Source: an uncultured Sphingomonadales bacterium (GTDB taxonomy: Bacteria > Pseudomonadota > Alphaproteobacteria > Sphingomonadales > Sphingomonadaceae). From it: a stretch of 56,677 nucleotides of DNA. Positions 26,239 to 35,970 of this stretch are shown here, piece after piece; the first letter of the stretch is position 1, and each line of letters begins with the position of its first letter. The translations under genes were made by a program, and so were the position numbers. Under the pieces are notes generated by a model. The model was not told the DNA's origin. It searched no databases and saw nothing but the letters and a program-made list of their open reading frames with translations. The stretch is taken from positions 1 through 56,677 of the forward strand of contig CAINGT010000022.1 of NCBI GenBank assembly GCA_903848655.1. The letters run 5' to 3'.

Positions 26239-26463
26239 TTACTTGACGAGGTACGGCAGCAGGCCGATGTGCCGGGCGCGCTTGATCGCCTGACCCAGTT
26301 CGCGCTGCTTTTTGGCCGAAACCGCAGTGATGCGGCTGGGCACGATCTTGCCGCGTTCGGACATGAAACCCTGCAACAGGCGCACATCTTTGAAATCGAT
26401 CTTCGGCGCGTTTTTGCCCGAAAACGGGCAGCTCTTGCGGCGACGGAAAAACGGACGGGCCAT
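26239..26463 (-). CDS. rpsR: 30S ribosomal protein bS18
   Basis: Small-subunit protein of 74 residues that binds bS6 on the platform. KMCACxF-type residues are replaced by the usual alpha form [17 protein letters not shown], followed by [18 protein letters not shown] and [20 protein letters not shown], all diagnostic. It lies 3 nt after rpsF and 15 nt before rplI in a single operon. Confidence 0.97.
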   Translation of the reverse strand: MARPFFRRRKSCPFSGKNAPKIDFKDVRLLQGFMSERGKIVPSRITAVSAKKQRELGQAIKRARHIGLLPYLVK

Positions 26464-26466
26464 GGT

Positions 26467-26829
26467 TTATTCCCCTTCGCGATCACGACGACGCACGCGT
26501 TCGCGGTCGTTCTTGCGCATCATTGCCGAAGGACCGGCTTCGAGTTCGTCAACGCGCACGGTCAAAAAGCGGATCACATCTTCGTTGATCGCGGTCTGGC
26601 GTTCCAGCTCGGCCACGACACCCGCCGGGGCATCGATGTTGAGCAGCACGAAGTGCGCCTTGCGGTTCTTTTGGATTTTATACGCCAGCGAACGCAGGCC
26701 CCACGATTCGACTTTGGTAATCGTGCCGTGGTTGGCTTCGACGATGCTGGTGGCGGTGGCGGCAAGCGCATCGACCTGAGCCTGGCTCAGATCCTGGCGC
26801 GCCAGAAAGACATGCTCGTAAAGCGGCAT
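26467..26829 (-). CDS. rpsF: 30S ribosomal protein bS6
   Basis: Small-subunit protein of 120 residues and first gene of its operon. [40 protein letters not shown] and [10 protein letters not shown] are characteristic. The C-terminus is Arg/Glu-rich ([12 protein letters not shown]). A 151-bp gap upstream should hold the promoter and leader; bS6:bS18 often represses its own leader in bacteria, but I could not identify that RNA motif securely. Confidence 0.97.
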   Translation of the reverse strand: MPLYEHVFLARQDLSQAQVDALAATATSIVEANHGTITKVESWGLRSLAYKIQKNRKAHFVLLNIDAPAGVVAELERQTAINEDVIRFLTVRVDELEAGPSAMMRKNDRERVRRRDREGE

Positions 26830-26980
26830 GTATCATGCGTCCTTGTTTTTTCTAACCGATCGCTGGCTGATCCGCACGATTGCGGGGCCCCTCCGGCTTT
26901 CTTCGCTCCCCCGCACGGGACGGGGAAGCGCAGGCCCTTAGCGAGATTGCGCGGCTTTGCAAGCGCTACCTGAAACGGGA

Positions 26981-27331
26981 TTACGCTGCAGCGCGTCCCG
27001 GCCATGGCGGTGGCACGGGGGCTATCGCAAAGTCGCGGATCATCGTGGCGAACTTCGCCGGGGGCAGCGCGTCGGCGAATTCCAGCCCTGATGTCACGCC
27101 ATTGGTCCACATGACGAAGGCCAGCCTTGGCGGTTCGGCGGGCAGCATCAGGCTGATCGCTTCGCCCACTTCGGGCGAATCGAGCCCTTCGACCCGCGCG
27201 CCAAACGGGGTCATGTCTTTCAGCATCACGGTTGAACGCGTCGGGCCGTGCTTGCACCGCACCATCAGTTCAAACCCTATGCGCGCCACCCGGCGCTGAT
27301 CGGTAACGGGGGTGGCAGATTGGTCCATCAT
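26981..27331 (-). CDS. PilZ-domain protein
   Basis: Cytoplasmic 116-residue protein consisting almost entirely of a PilZ domain, a c-di-GMP receptor fold. The expected RxxxR is present as QRRVARIGF; the second motif reads DMTPFGARVEG, with Thr in the usual Ser position. VMWTNGVTSGLEFAD is the typical late strand. The start is ATG at 27331 (MMDQSATPVTD); the longer frame upstream is a shadow of cmk. Cyclic di-GMP binding is plausible, not proven. It lies 82 bp after cmk. Confidence 0.82.
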   Translation of the reverse strand: MMDQSATPVTDQRRVARIGFELMVRCKHGPTRSTVMLKDMTPFGARVEGLDSPEVGEAISLMLPAEPPRLAFVMWTNGVTSGLEFADALPPAKFATMIRDFAIAPVPPPWPGRAAA

Positions 27332-27413
27332 GCGCGCGCCTTTGTTCCGGGTGGTCGCTGGTGCGGCCGATATCTGCCCCTTGCGCCAAAGGACGGCAAA
27401 ACCGTGCCGGTTT

Positions 27414-28049
27414 TCAGGTGTCCACGCGGGTGTTTCGTTGCCGTTCAACCAGCGCAATGGCGGCAGCAATCGCGGCGGCAGGCGGCAGCGCCGACGTATC
27501 GAGCAGCACCGCGTCGGCGGCCTGGCGCAAGGGGGCGAGCGTGCGGTCGCGGTCGCGTGCATCGCGCGCGGCAAGGTCAGACTCGATGGCTGCTCGGCTG
27601 ACATCCTCGCCACGCGCGCGCATTTCCAGATAGCGGCGCAACGCGCGCGCCGCGACGCTGGCGGTAACGAACAGCTTGGCATCGGCGTCGGGCGCGATCA
27701 CCGTGCCGATATCGCGCCCGTCAAGCACCGCACCGCCGGGCTGCGCGGCAAAGCTGCGTTGGCGTGCGAGCAGCGCCGCGCGGACAGCAGCGTGGACTGA
27801 AACCCGGCTGGCGAGCCCGCCAACCGCTTCATCGCGCAGCGCCGGATCAGCGAGCAAGCTGTCGGCAAAGCCGCAAGCCGCCAAAGCGTCGGCAGGGTCA
27901 TCGGGGTTGCCCCCGGCGAGCGCCACTTGCCGCCCGACGGCGCGATAGAGCAGCCCGGTATCGAGGTGCGGCAGGCCGAAATGCGCAGCGAGCGCGCGCG
28001 CAATCGTGCCTTTGCCCGAAGCGGTGGGGCCATCGACCGCGATAATCAT
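27414..28049 (-). CDS. cmk: cytidylate kinase
   Basis: Phosphorylates CMP and dCMP with ATP in pyrimidine nucleotide metabolism. The protein has 211 residues with P-loop [24 protein letters not shown], and [20 protein letters not shown], then the LID region [10 protein letters not shown]. Its ATG overlaps the aroA TGA as ATGA, so the two are probably translated together, an arrangement common in alphaproteobacteria. Confidence 0.96.
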   Translation of the reverse strand: MIIAVDGPTASGKGTIARALAAHFGLPHLDTGLLYRAVGRQVALAGGNPDDPADALAACGFADSLLADPALRDEAVGGLASRVSVHAAVRAALLARQRSFAAQPGGAVLDGRDIGTVIAPDADAKLFVTASVAARALRRYLEMRARGEDVSRAAIESDLAARDARDRDRTLAPLRQAADAVLLDTSALPPAAAIAAAIALVERQRNTRVDT

Positions 28050-29383
28050 AACGCGCCGGTGGCCGCCAGCAAGGCTTCGAACGCCGGAAAGCTGGTGGCA
28101 ATCGGGCGCGTATCGTCGATCAGCACCCCGCGTTCGCTGGCCAGCCCGGCGACCGCCATCGCCATCGCAATGCGATGATCGAGGTGCGTGGTGATCGCGC
28201 GATCATCCGTGCCGGGCAGCAAGCGCCCGCCGCTGCCCTCGATAATCAGCCCGTCGGCCCGTTCGGTCACTTGCGCACCCGCGCGGGTCAAAGCCTCGCG
28301 CATGGCGGTGATGCGGTCGGATTCCTTGACCCGCAATTCGTCGAGCCCGCTCGTCACGGTGCGCCCTTCCGCCAGCGCGGCGGCGACAAACAGTACCGGA
28401 AACTCATCGACCATCGCGGGCACCACCGCAGGATCGACTGTGATACCGTGCAGCGCGCTGGCGCGGACATGCAGATCGGCGACGGGTTCGCCGCCAACGG
28501 TGCGCGGGTTCAATTCAGCGATCTGCCCGCCCATCGCGCGCAAAACATCGAACAGCGCGGCGCGCGTGGGATTCAGCCCGACATTTTCCACCACCACATC
28601 CGACCCCGGCACAATCAGCGCTGCCACGACGAAAAACGCTGCGGATGATGGATCGCCGGGAACGGTGATCGTCTGCGGGCGCAATTCGGGCTGCCCGGTC
28701 AGGCGGATCACGCGCGCGCCATGGTCATCGGTTTCAACCGTCAGGTCCGCGCCAAACCCGTGCAACATCCGCTCCGAATGATCGCGCGTCGGCACCGGCT
28801 CGATCACCGTGGTCACCCCCGGCGTGTTGAGCCCGGCCAGCAAGACCGCGCTTTTGACCTGCGCCGATGCGACCGGCAGGCGATAGGTGATCGGCACCGG
28901 GGTTTGCGCCCCGGTTATGATCAGCGGCAGCCGCCCGCCGGGATAAGCGGTAAACGCTGCGCCCACTTCGCTTAGCGGGCCGATCACCCGGCCCATCGGC
29001 CGCCGCGACAGACTGGCATCGCCGGTAAAGCACACTGTCAGCGCATGGCTGGCGACCAGCCCCAGCAAGAGCCGCGTTGACGTGCCCGAATTGCCCATGT
29101 CGAGCGCGCCCGCCGGTTGCAGCAGCCCGCCAACGCCGACGCCCGCCACCACCCAGTCGCCATTGGCTTGCCGTTCGATCTGCGCACCCATCGCGCGCAT
29201 CGCGGCGGCGGTGGCCATCACATCTTCGCCTTCGAGCAAGCCCGCCACGCGCGTTTCGCCCACCGCCAGCGCGCCGAGCATGATCGACCGATGGCTAATC
29301 GATTTGTCGCCGGGCACGCGGATTCGCCCGGTCAGCGGTCCACGGGCGACGAAGCGGCGGGGCAGGGCAGGGGCAATGGACAA
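28046..29383 (-). CDS. aroA: 3-phosphoshikimate 1-carboxyvinyltransferase (EPSP synthase)
   Basis: Sixth enzyme of the shikimate pathway, transferring enolpyruvate from PEP to shikimate-3-phosphate. Recognisable segments are [62 protein letters not shown] and LRVKESDRI. The sequence resembles class II (CP4-type) enzymes, yet Gly occupies the position that, from memory, is Ala100 in CP4 EPSP synthase. The start is TTG at 29383 (reads [16 protein letters not shown]), giving 445 residues, the usual length; no ATG lies near, and a longer frame upstream is non-coding. Confidence 0.93.
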   Translation of the reverse strand: MSIAPALPRRFVARGPLTGRIRVPGDKSISHRSIMLGALAVGETRVAGLLEGEDVMATAAAMRAMGAQIERQANGDWVVAGVGVGGLLQPAGALDMGNSGTSTRLLLGLVASHALTVCFTGDASLSRRPMGRVIGPLSEVGAAFTAYPGGRLPLIITGAQTPVPITYRLPVASAQVKSAVLLAGLNTPGVTTVIEPVPTRDHSERMLHGFGADLTVETDDHGARVIRLTGQPELRPQTITVPGDPSSAAFFVVAALIVPGSDVVVENVGLNPTRAALFDVLRAMGGQIAELNPRTVGGEPVADLHVRASALHGITVDPAVVPAMVDEFPVLFVAAALAEGRTVTSGLDELRVKESDRITAMREALTRAGAQVTERADGLIIEGSGGRLLPGTDDRAITTHLDHRIAMAMAVAGLASERGVLIDDTRPIATSFPAFEALLAATGAL

Positions 29384-29557
29384 CGCGGGCGGCCTTTTTC
29401 CTGTCGGGCGCGGAAAGCCAGTTGTGCCTTCGCGCCAGCAAATGCGAGCGGGCTTTTGACAGCGCCGCGCGGCTATGGCAAGGCGCGCGGCTCTTGCGAC
29501 GGGTATGGCTTGGCAACCGCTGCGTGCCCGCGCATCACCAAACTTGAGGGTTTTTTC

Positions 29558-29875
29558 ATGGTCAAGCCGGAATGGGGCGCCAAGCATAGCTGTCCAAAGT
29601 GCGGCACCCGCTTTTACGATCTGGGCAAAGACGATCCGGTTTCGTGCGTCGAATGCAAATATGCGTGGATTCCCGATCCGGTGCTCAAATCGAAGCAGCC
29701 GATCCCGTATGAGGAAATCCAGAAAGCCAAAGTCGATGTCGTGGCCGATGTCGATCTGGCCGATGAAGACCTTGATATCGATGAAGACGGCGATTCGCCC
29801 GACAACGATGTCGATCTGGGCGGCGATGAGGACTTGGGCGTGCCGGGCCACGATGGCGAAGACGAAGAGGTTTGA
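29558..29875 (+). CDS. FYDLN-acid zinc-ribbon protein (TIGR02300-type)
   Basis: Small 105-residue protein of unknown function common in alphaproteobacteria. The N-terminal [26 protein letters not shown] block includes a CPKC...CVEC zinc ribbon (residues about 12-35), followed by a strongly acidic tail rich in Asp and Glu. A GAGGG ribosome site precedes the ATG. It diverges from aroA and precedes tRNA-Ala. Confidence 0.85.
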   Translation: MVKPEWGAKHSCPKCGTRFYDLGKDDPVSCVECKYAWIPDPVLKSKQPIPYEEIQKAKVDVVADVDLADEDLDIDEDGDSPDNDVDLGGDEDLGVPGHDGEDEEV

Positions 29876-29901
29876 CAGTCTGAAAATTGATCTTGCCAGC
29901 C

Positions 29902-29928
29902 AGCCGGGCCTCGCTTAAAGGCCCGGCT
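29902..29928 (+). terminator. hairpin after the FYDLN-acid gene
   Basis: A perfect 9-bp stem (AGCCGGGCC / GGCCCGGCT) with a 9-nt loop lies 27 bp after the stop codon. No T-run follows, so it may stabilise the transcript or act as a weak or Rho-assisted terminator. Confidence 0.55.
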
Positions 29929-29984
29929 CCGCAGCAGGATCACTGCGACCAGCCCCTCCCAGGGGGTTGTTGCGAAAAACGCGT

Positions 29985-30060
<76 letters not shown>

Positions 30061-30070
30061 GTTTTTTCGG

Positions 30071-31378
30071 TCAGGCGGCGCGGCGGTGAACCACCGCCTC
30101 CAGCCCCACCCCCACCATCATGACGCCTGCGCCGATCAGCGCGCCCGGGCCTAGCTGGGTCAGCGATGACCACAGCATCGCCAGCGCCACCGCACCGAAC
30201 GCCAGCGGAAACAGCGGGAACAGCGGCGTGCGCACCGGAAACCGTGCCGCACCATACCGCCGCCGCAGCCGGATCGCCGCCGCCATCCCCAGCGCAATGA
30301 ACAGCCAATAGACCGGGGTCATATAATCGACCATCGCGCCAAAGCCATTGCCGGTCAGCCCCGCCAGCACTGTCAGCAACGCGGAACAGCCCGCCACCGC
30401 CAAGACCGCCGCCACCGGCGTGCCGCGTTCGCCATGCCAGATGCCGATGCGACGCAATGCGGGGATGGGTTGCGATGCCGCCCAAGTCACGCGCGCGCAG
30501 ACGATCAGCGTGGAATTGATGCTGGCGAGGCCCGAAATCGTTACCACCATGACAACCAGCACCGCGCCTGCCGGGCCGAATGCGGCGCGCGCGACATCGG
30601 CCCCCGGCGCGGTGCTGTGCGCCAGCGCGGGCAGCCCCAGTCCATGCGCCATCGCGGCGTTGAGCGCGACATAGAGCACCATCAGCAGCCCGATGGCGCC
30701 CATTGTCACCACCGCCATGCCGCGCGGCCCGGCGCGCAGTTCGGCAGACAATGTCGCCATGTCGCTCCACCCGCCATAAGCCAGAAAGACATAGATCATC
30801 GCCACGCCCAGATGGTGCCTACCGGCAGGCAACGGGTCCACCACCGGCGGGGAAACCGCAAACCCGGCGACAATCACCGCCGCAAAGCCCAGCGCCACCA
30901 GCGCGACCAGCACCGCTTGCGTGCCGAACCCCAGCCGCACATGGATGCAATTGATCGCCGCAAGCAAGCCAACGATCCCCAGCGCCAGCAGCGTGCGAGC
31001 GCCCCCGTCCAGCGGCACGAGCGCGCTGGCATAGTCGGCCAGCAGATGCGCCATCAGCGCGATCCACCCAGTGTGCATCACCGCAAAGCGCGACCACGCA
31101 TAGACCGCGCCGACCCGCCGACCCCACGCGCGCGCCAGAAAGCTGTATTCGCCGCCCGCATCGGGAAAAGCGCACGCCATTTCGACATAGCACAGCGCCC
31201 CGATCAGCGAGATCACCCCGCCGCCAATCCACAGCCACACGAATTGCCCCGGCGCGGCATTGAGCGCGACAGTCGGCGCGGTTTTCAGCGAATCGGTGGA
31301 CATGATCATCCCCAGCGCGACCAGCGTCGCCGGGATCAGCCCCAGATGCGGGCGCGGGGCAGGCGCGGTGCGGTCCAC
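30071..31378 (-). CDS. APC-superfamily amino acid permease
   Basis: Predicted inner-membrane transporter of 435 residues with about twelve hydrophobic spans. The N-terminal helix region LGLIPATLVALGMIMSTDSLKTAP holds the unwound helix-1 segment of the APC fold. YVEMACAFPDAGGEYSFLARAWG and YGGWSDMATLSAELR are further family signatures. The substrate cannot be read. It is convergent with tRNA-Ala, and its start lies 7 bp after the stop of the PCuAC gene upstream on the same strand. Confidence 0.85.
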   Translation of the reverse strand: MDRTAPAPRPHLGLIPATLVALGMIMSTDSLKTAPTVALNAAPGQFVWLWIGGGVISLIGALCYVEMACAFPDAGGEYSFLARAWGRRVGAVYAWSRFAVMHTGWIALMAHLLADYASALVPLDGGARTLLALGIVGLLAAINCIHVRLGFGTQAVLVALVALGFAAVIVAGFAVSPPVVDPLPAGRHHLGVAMIYVFLAYGGWSDMATLSAELRAGPRGMAVVTMGAIGLLMVLYVALNAAMAHGLGLPALAHSTAPGADVARAAFGPAGAVLVVMVVTISGLASINSTLIVCARVTWAASQPIPALRRIGIWHGERGTPVAAVLAVAGCSALLTVLAGLTGNGFGAMVDYMTPVYWLFIALGMAAAIRLRRRYGAARFPVRTPLFPLFPLAFGAVALAMLWSSLTQLGPGALIGAGVMMVGVGLEAVVHRRAA

Positions 31379-31385
31379 GCTAAAA

Positions 31386-31892
31386 CTACATCTTCATTCC
31401 GCCCATGGCGTCCCCGCCCGCAGCCGTAACAGTGGCAGCGCCAGTGATCTTTTCCCCGCTATCGAGCGTCAGCGTGATCGCCGTGGTGCCGCCAGGCGCA
31501 AGGCTGCCATCGCCGTCAAACAGCATCACGTGATAGCCCCCCGGCGCAAACACCAGCGGCTTGCCCGGCGTGATCGCGATGTCTTTGACCGGGTCCATGC
31601 TCGCCATGCTGCCGTGCATCATGCTGTGGTGCAATTCGGCGCGCGCAAAATGATCGACTTGCACCGCCACCACTTTGCCCGCCGCGCCACTTGGCGCATC
31701 GAGCGTGAAATAGGCGACCGCAGGGCGGCCCGCCACCGGAGCCAGTTGCACCGTGGCATCGTGCAGCGCCGGTCCGGCTGCCTCGGCGCTGGGCGCGGAC
31801 GATGCCGCTGCACCGGGGTTGCTGTCCGGTTTGGCCGAACATCCCGCCAGCGCAATCATCATCGTCACTGCGAGTAAGCTTGTGCGCTGCAT
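31386..31892 (-). CDS. PCu(A)C-type periplasmic copper chaperone lipoprotein
   Basis: Predicted copper-binding lipoprotein of 168 residues that in related bacteria delivers Cu(I) to cytochrome c oxidase. A lipobox ALAGCS puts the lipid-modified Cys at residue 18. The copper site pattern is visible: ELHHSMMHGSMASMDPV followed about 20 residues later by GGYHVMLFD. A Met/Gly-rich tail (GGDAMGGMKM) may add copper ligands. The start at 31892 (MQRTSLLAV) gives the proper lipoprotein signal; upstream codons are non-coding. Confidence 0.87.
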   Translation of the reverse strand: MQRTSLLAVTMMIALAGCSAKPDSNPGAAASSAPSAEAAGPALHDATVQLAPVAGRPAVAYFTLDAPSGAAGKVVAVQVDHFARAELHHSMMHGSMASMDPVKDIAITPGKPLVFAPGGYHVMLFDGDGSLAPGGTTAITLTLDSGEKITGAATVTAAGGDAMGGMKM

Positions 31893-31948
31893 GTCCCGCC
31901 CTTTTCGCGAACTAAATCCCTCGCGGTTTGTTCTAGGACCAAGCGGCC

Positions 31949-31976
31949 CTTGTGCCAAGCCAAAGCACACCTATAT
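31949..31976 (+). promoter_or_regulatory. candidate RpoH (heat-shock) promoter of dnaK
   Basis: CTTGTG (31949-31954) and CTATAT (31971-31976) are separated by 16 bp about 90 bp before the dnaK ATG. They resemble the alphaproteobacterial sigma-32 pattern (CTTG near -35, CYTATNT-like near -10). The assignment is from pattern only. Confidence 0.5.
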
Positions 31977-31979
31977 CCG

Positions 31980-32001
31980 CCTCATCTGAACCGCGATGAG
32001 G
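31980..32001 (+). promoter_or_regulatory. hairpin in the dnaK leader
   Basis: CCTCATC and GATGAGG form a 7-bp stem with an 8-nt loop immediately after the candidate promoter. It does not match CIRCE. It would lie at or near the 5' end of the mRNA and may affect its stability. Confidence 0.45.
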
Positions 32002-32067
32002 CCATTTGCCCGGCAGGGGAGTGGCCGAAATTCGCGGGTATCGCGGTTGCGAAGGAAGTAGGACATT

Positions 32068-33975
32068 ATGGCTAAAGTTATCGGCATTGACCTTGGAACG
32101 ACCAACAGTTGCGTGGCTGTCATGGATGGCGGCACGCCCAAAGTGATCGAAAATTCCGAAGGCGCGCGCACCACGCCGTCGATTGTCGCCTTTACCAAAG
32201 ATGGCGAGCGACTGATCGGTCAGCCCGCCAAGCGTCAGGCGGTGACCAACCCCGACAACACCATTTTTGCGGTCAAGCGCCTGATCGGGCGGCGGTTCGA
32301 CGATCCGCTGACCAAAAAGGATGCGGGCCTCGTGCCCTATGGCATCGTCAAGGGCAAGAACGGCGACGCCTGGGTCAATGCCGGTGGGCAGGATTACAGC
32401 CCGTCGCAAGTATCGGCCTTCATCCTGCAAAAGATGAAGGAAACCGCCGAAAGCTATCTGGGCGAAACGGTGACGCAAGCGGTGATTACCGTGCCCGCTT
32501 ATTTCAACGACGCGCAGCGGCAGGCAACCAAAGACGCCGGGCAGATCGCCGGGTTGGAAGTGTTGCGCATTATCAACGAGCCGACGGCGGCGGCGCTGGC
32601 TTATGGTCTGGACAAGCAGGATGGCAAGACCATCGCGGTCTATGACTTGGGCGGCGGCACGTTCGACATTTCTGTGCTCGAAATCGGCGACGGCGTGTTC
32701 GAAGTCAAATCGACCAATGGCGACACGTTCCTGGGCGGGGAAGATTTCGACACCGTGGTGGTCGAACATCTGGCCGACAAGTTCAAATCGCGCGAAGGGC
32801 TCGATTTGCGCTCGGACAAGCTGGCATTGCAGCGGCTGAAAGAAGCGGCGGAAAAGGCCAAGATCGAACTGTCCTCGGCGCAGACCACCGAAGTCAACCT
32901 GCCGTTCATTACCGCGCGGATGGAAGGCGGGGCGACCACCCCGCTGCATCTGGTCGAAACGATCACGCGGTCCGATCTCGAACGGCTGGTGGCCAAACTG
33001 ATCGATCGCACGCTCGAACCGTGCCGCAAGGCGCTCGCCGATGCCGGGCTGACGGCCAAAGACATCGACGAAGTCGTGCTGGTCGGCGGCATGACGCGGA
33101 TGCCCAAAGTGCGCGACGTGGTGCGCGATTTCTTCGGCAAAGACCCGCACACCGGGGTCAATCCCGATGAAGTCGTGGCGATGGGCGCGGCGATTCAGGC
33201 GGGCGTGCTGCAAGGCGATGTCAAAGACGTGCTGCTGCTCGACGTGACCCCGCTGTCGCTGGGGATCGAAACGCTGGGCGGGGTGATGACGCGGATGATC
33301 GACCGCAACACCACGATCCCGACCAAAAAGGCGCAAGTGTTTTCGACCGCCGAAGACAACCAGCAGGCGGTGACGATCCGCGTGTTCCAGGGCGAGCGCG
33401 AAATGGCGGGCGATAACAAGCTGCTCGGCCAGTTCGACCTTGTTGGTCTGCCGCCTGCACGGCGCGGCGTGCCGCAGATCGAAGTCGCGTTCGACATTGA
33501 CGCCAATGGTATCGTCAATGTGTCGGCCAAAGACAAAGGCACCGGCAAAGAACAGCAGATCCGCATTCAGGCCTCGGGTGGGCTGTCCGATGCCGATATC
33601 GACCAGATGGTGCGCGATGCCGAAAAATTTGCCGCCGAAGACAAGGCGCGCCGCGCCGCTGCCGAAGCGCGCAACAATGCCGACAGTCTGGTCCATTCGA
33701 CCGAGCGACAACTAGAAGAACATGGCGACAAGATCGACGCCGCGCTCAAGGCCGATATCACCGCAGCGATTGCCAGCACCAAGGCAGCGATCGAAGGCGG
33801 CGATACCGATGCGATCAATGCGGCGGCGCAAGCCCTGACCGAAAAGGCGATGAAGCTGGGTCAGGCGATCTATGAAAAAGAACAGGCGGCGGCTGCCTCA
33901 CCGGGCGGAGCACAAGCCGCCGGTGGCGACGATGTGGTTGACGCCGAGTTTTCGGAAGTTGACGACAAAGCCTGA
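32068..33975 (+). CDS. dnaK: molecular chaperone DnaK (Hsp70)
   Basis: ATP-dependent chaperone of 635 residues. The nucleotide-binding domain opens with [20 protein letters not shown] and contains [19 protein letters not shown] and [13 protein letters not shown]; the substrate-binding domain follows ([20 protein letters not shown]), and the protein ends in the EVDDKA-type acidic tail after [15 protein letters not shown] lies upstream of the ATG. It is followed after 130 bp by its co-chaperone gene dnaJ. A long open frame on the opposite strand is a codon-bias shadow. Confidence 0.99.
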   Translation: MAKVIGIDLGTTNSCVAVMDGGTPKVIENSEGARTTPSIVAFTKDGERLIGQPAKRQAVTNPDNTIFAVKRLIGRRFDDPLTKKDAGLVPYGIVKGKNGDAWVNAGGQDYSPSQVSAFILQKMKETAESYLGETVTQAVITVPAYFNDAQRQATKDAGQIAGLEVLRIINEPTAAALAYGLDKQDGKTIAVYDLGGGTFDISVLEIGDGVFEVKSTNGDTFLGGEDFDTVVVEHLADKFKSREGLDLRSDKLALQRLKEAAEKAKIELSSAQTTEVNLPFITARMEGGATTPLHLVETITRSDLERLVAKLIDRTLEPCRKALADAGLTAKDIDEVVLVGGMTRMPKVRDVVRDFFGKDPHTGVNPDEVVAMGAAIQAGVLQGDVKDVLLLDVTPLSLGIETLGGVMTRMIDRNTTIPTKKAQVFSTAEDNQQAVTIRVFQGEREMAGDNKLLGQFDLVGLPPARRGVPQIEVAFDIDANGIVNVSAKDKGTGKEQQIRIQASGGLSDADIDQMVRDAEKFAAEDKARRAAAEARNNADSLVHSTERQLEEHGDKIDAALKADITAAIASTKAAIEGGDTDAINAAAQALTEKAMKLGQAIYEKEQAAAASPGGAQAAGGDDVVDAEFSEVDDKA

Positions 33976-34105
33976 TACGCAACGCGGGCGTGGCGATGTC
34001 ATCGGTCCCGCTGTGACGATACTGCCCGCCGCCCCCGCGCTTGTTGCGCGCCGGGCGGCGGCTGGTTTCAAGCCTTTTGCCTTACAGTGACCGGGAACGC
34101 GCCTG

Positions 34106-35236
34106 ATGTCGGCCGAAATCGATTTCTACGAACTGCTTGAAGTCGAGCGCGGTGCCGACGACAAAGTGATCAAGTCATCGTTTCGCCGTCTGGCGATGCG
34201 CTATCACCCTGACAAGAACCCCGGCGATTCCGCTGCCGAAGCCCGGTTCAAGCAGATCAATGCGGCGTATGGCGTGTTGTCCGACCCGCAAAAGCGCGCG
34301 GCGTATGATCGCTATGGCCATGCCGCGTTCCAGCAAGGCGGCCCCGGCGGCGGGGGTGGCGGCGGCGGTGCGGATTTCGGCGATCTGGGCGATATTTTTG
34401 AAACGATCTTTGGCGGCGCATTTGGTGGCGGCGGGCGGCAAGCCGCGCGGCGCGGGGCCGACATGCGCTATGATATGGAAATCTCGCTCGAAGATGCTTG
34501 GCACGGGCGCACCACCGAAATTGCCGTCGATGTCTCGCAGACCTGCGCGCCTTGCGCCGGATCGGGCGCGACACCGGGAACCACAGCGCGGCGGTGCAAT
34601 ATGTGCAAAGGCCAGGGCAAAGTGCGCGCGCAACAAGGCTTTTTCATGGTCGAGCGCGCCTGCCCGACCTGCCACGGGCGCGGCGAAGTGATCGAAAGCC
34701 CGTGCCGCACCTGCCGGGGCGAAGGCCGGGTCGATGCGGCGCAACGGCTGGAAGTCACGATCCCGCCGGGCGTGGACAATGGCACCCGCATCCGCTTGTC
34801 CGGCAAAGGCGAGGCGGGGCCAAATGGTGCGCCGCCCGGAGACCTCTATATCTTTCTCCATGTCAAACGCCACGCGATGTTCGAACGCGAAGGCACCACG
34901 CTGCTGACCCACGCGCCGATCAGCTTTACCACCGCCGCGCTGGGCGGGGTGATTGAACTGCCCGGGCTCGACGGGTCGCGCCACGAAATCGAAATTCCCG
35001 CCGGGATCCAGTCGGGCAAACAATTGCGCAAACGCGGGGCAGGGATGCCAGTGCTGCAAGGGCGCGGCGCGGGCGATCTGGTGATCGAAATTCAGGTCGA
35101 AACCCCGACCAAACTCACCGCGCGCCAACGCGAATTGCTGCGCGAATTTCAGGGCAGCGAAACCGGCGACGAATGCCCGCAATCCAAAGGCTTTTTCGAA
35201 CGAATCAAAGCTGCGTGGACTGATCTGACCGAATAA
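34106..35236 (+). CDS. dnaJ: chaperone DnaJ (Hsp40)
   Basis: Co-chaperone of 376 residues that stimulates DnaK ATPase. The J domain ([20 protein letters not shown] with HPD in [10 protein letters not shown]) is followed by a Gly-rich linker and four zinc repeats, [24 protein letters not shown] and CRTCRGEG. The C-terminal substrate domain has [20 protein letters not shown]. The 130-bp dnaK-dnaJ spacer contains GC-rich inverted sequence near 34030-34060 that may attenuate transcription. Confidence 0.98.
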   Translation: MSAEIDFYELLEVERGADDKVIKSSFRRLAMRYHPDKNPGDSAAEARFKQINAAYGVLSDPQKRAAYDRYGHAAFQQGGPGGGGGGGGADFGDLGDIFETIFGGAFGGGGRQAARRGADMRYDMEISLEDAWHGRTTEIAVDVSQTCAPCAGSGATPGTTARRCNMCKGQGKVRAQQGFFMVERACPTCHGRGEVIESPCRTCRGEGRVDAAQRLEVTIPPGVDNGTRIRLSGKGEAGPNGAPPGDLYIFLHVKRHAMFEREGTTLLTHAPISFTTAALGGVIELPGLDGSRHEIEIPAGIQSGKQLRKRGAGMPVLQGRGAGDLVIEIQVETPTKLTARQRELLREFQGSETGDECPQSKGFFERIKAAWTDLTE

Positions 35237-35304
35237 GTCTATAACCGCGCGTCGGCGGTGTGTTGCGTCGATGTCTTGCGCGGCATAGCGATGTGGGGGA
35301 GTTT

Positions 35305-35772
35305 ATGGTCAAGAACGGACGAATGACCGCGACTCTGGATGGTGACTTTGTCGTTTTCATGATTGGCATGAGGTTTAACAAGCTGTGGGCTATCCATGAT
35401 TGGTTGCCGGTGTTTTTGGCGATGCCGAAAATGCTTGTTGAGCTATACTCTCACAAAGATTTGGGCCTGTTGCATCACGAAATGTGGATTGGGCGCACCG
35501 TTTTGCTCGTGCAATATTGGCGTTCAAAAGAACACTTGCTCGAATATGCCAAGAGCAAAGAATCACATCATCTGCCGGCGTGGCAAGCCTTCAACAAAAC
35601 CGTGGGATCAAAAAATTCCGTCGGCATCTGGCATGAAACCTATCATGCCTCAAACGGAACATATGAAAACATTTACACGAATATGCCGCCCTTTGGATTG
35701 GGCAAAGCCGGAAGGCTTGAAGGTGTTGGAAAAGCACGTGAAACCGCTCAACAGCGGTTTGAGCGACTATAA
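35305..35772 (+). CDS. DUF4188-type protein
   Basis: Predicted cytoplasmic protein of 155 residues. It resembles the DUF4188 family, which has a dimeric alpha-beta barrel-like fold: FVVFMIGMRFNKLWAIHDWL, LGLLHHEMWIGRTVLLVQYW and SKEHLLEYAKSKESHHLPAW with GIWHETY are its conserved parts. The reaction is unknown. GGGGGAG precedes ATG 35305, and an upstream in-frame start is less likely. Base composition is lower in GC than dnaJ, and a family A repeat lies just downstream, which suggests acquisition. Confidence 0.75.
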   Translation: MVKNGRMTATLDGDFVVFMIGMRFNKLWAIHDWLPVFLAMPKMLVELYSHKDLGLLHHEMWIGRTVLLVQYWRSKEHLLEYAKSKESHHLPAWQAFNKTVGSKNSVGIWHETYHASNGTYENIYTNMPPFGLGKAGRLEGVGKARETAQQRFERL

Positions 35773-35781
35773 CGGATCATG

Positions 35782-35806
35782 CAAACCCAGCGGCTGCCGG
35801 TTTTTT
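35782..35806 (+). terminator. possible weak terminator after the DUF4188 gene
   Basis: AAACC and GGTTT flank a small CAG/CTG inner stem with a bulge, ending in a run of T residues. The stem is imperfect. Confidence 0.35.
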
Positions 35807-35813
35807 CATCACG

Positions 35814-35939
35814 TTAGAGCGGAATGCGATTAGATTGAATCGCATTCCGCTCTAGAGTCATTGTTTCCGCGTGATTTATTGCAAAAAACCGGTTCCCACT
35901 TTGTACCTTCGGTGGCCTGCGGCTCGCATCACGCTCTAG
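35814..35939 (-). repeat. family A dispersed repeat, copy 3 (inverted)
   Basis: In the opposite orientation to copies 1 and 2, it opens with the TTAGAGCGGAATGCGAT palindrome and continues through CCGCGTGATTT, AAACCGGTTCCCAC and the module GGTGGCCTGCGGCTCGCA (35911-35928), ending ATCACGCTCTA. The module lies on the other arm of the core compared with copies 1 and 2. It fills the gap between the DUF4188 gene and soxG. Confidence 0.83.
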
Positions 35940-35970
35940 GCGAAAGCCCGCAGCCTTGTTCCGGCCAAGG

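Noticed and set aside
29384..29851. N-terminal extension of aroA by 156 codons
   Set aside because: Overlaps the divergent FYDLN-acid gene and gives a length far above the family norm.
31933..33711. 592-codon open frame antisense to dnaK
   Set aside because: It mirrors dnaK codon for codon; high GC and codon bias keep the opposite frame open. No ribosome site or known domain.
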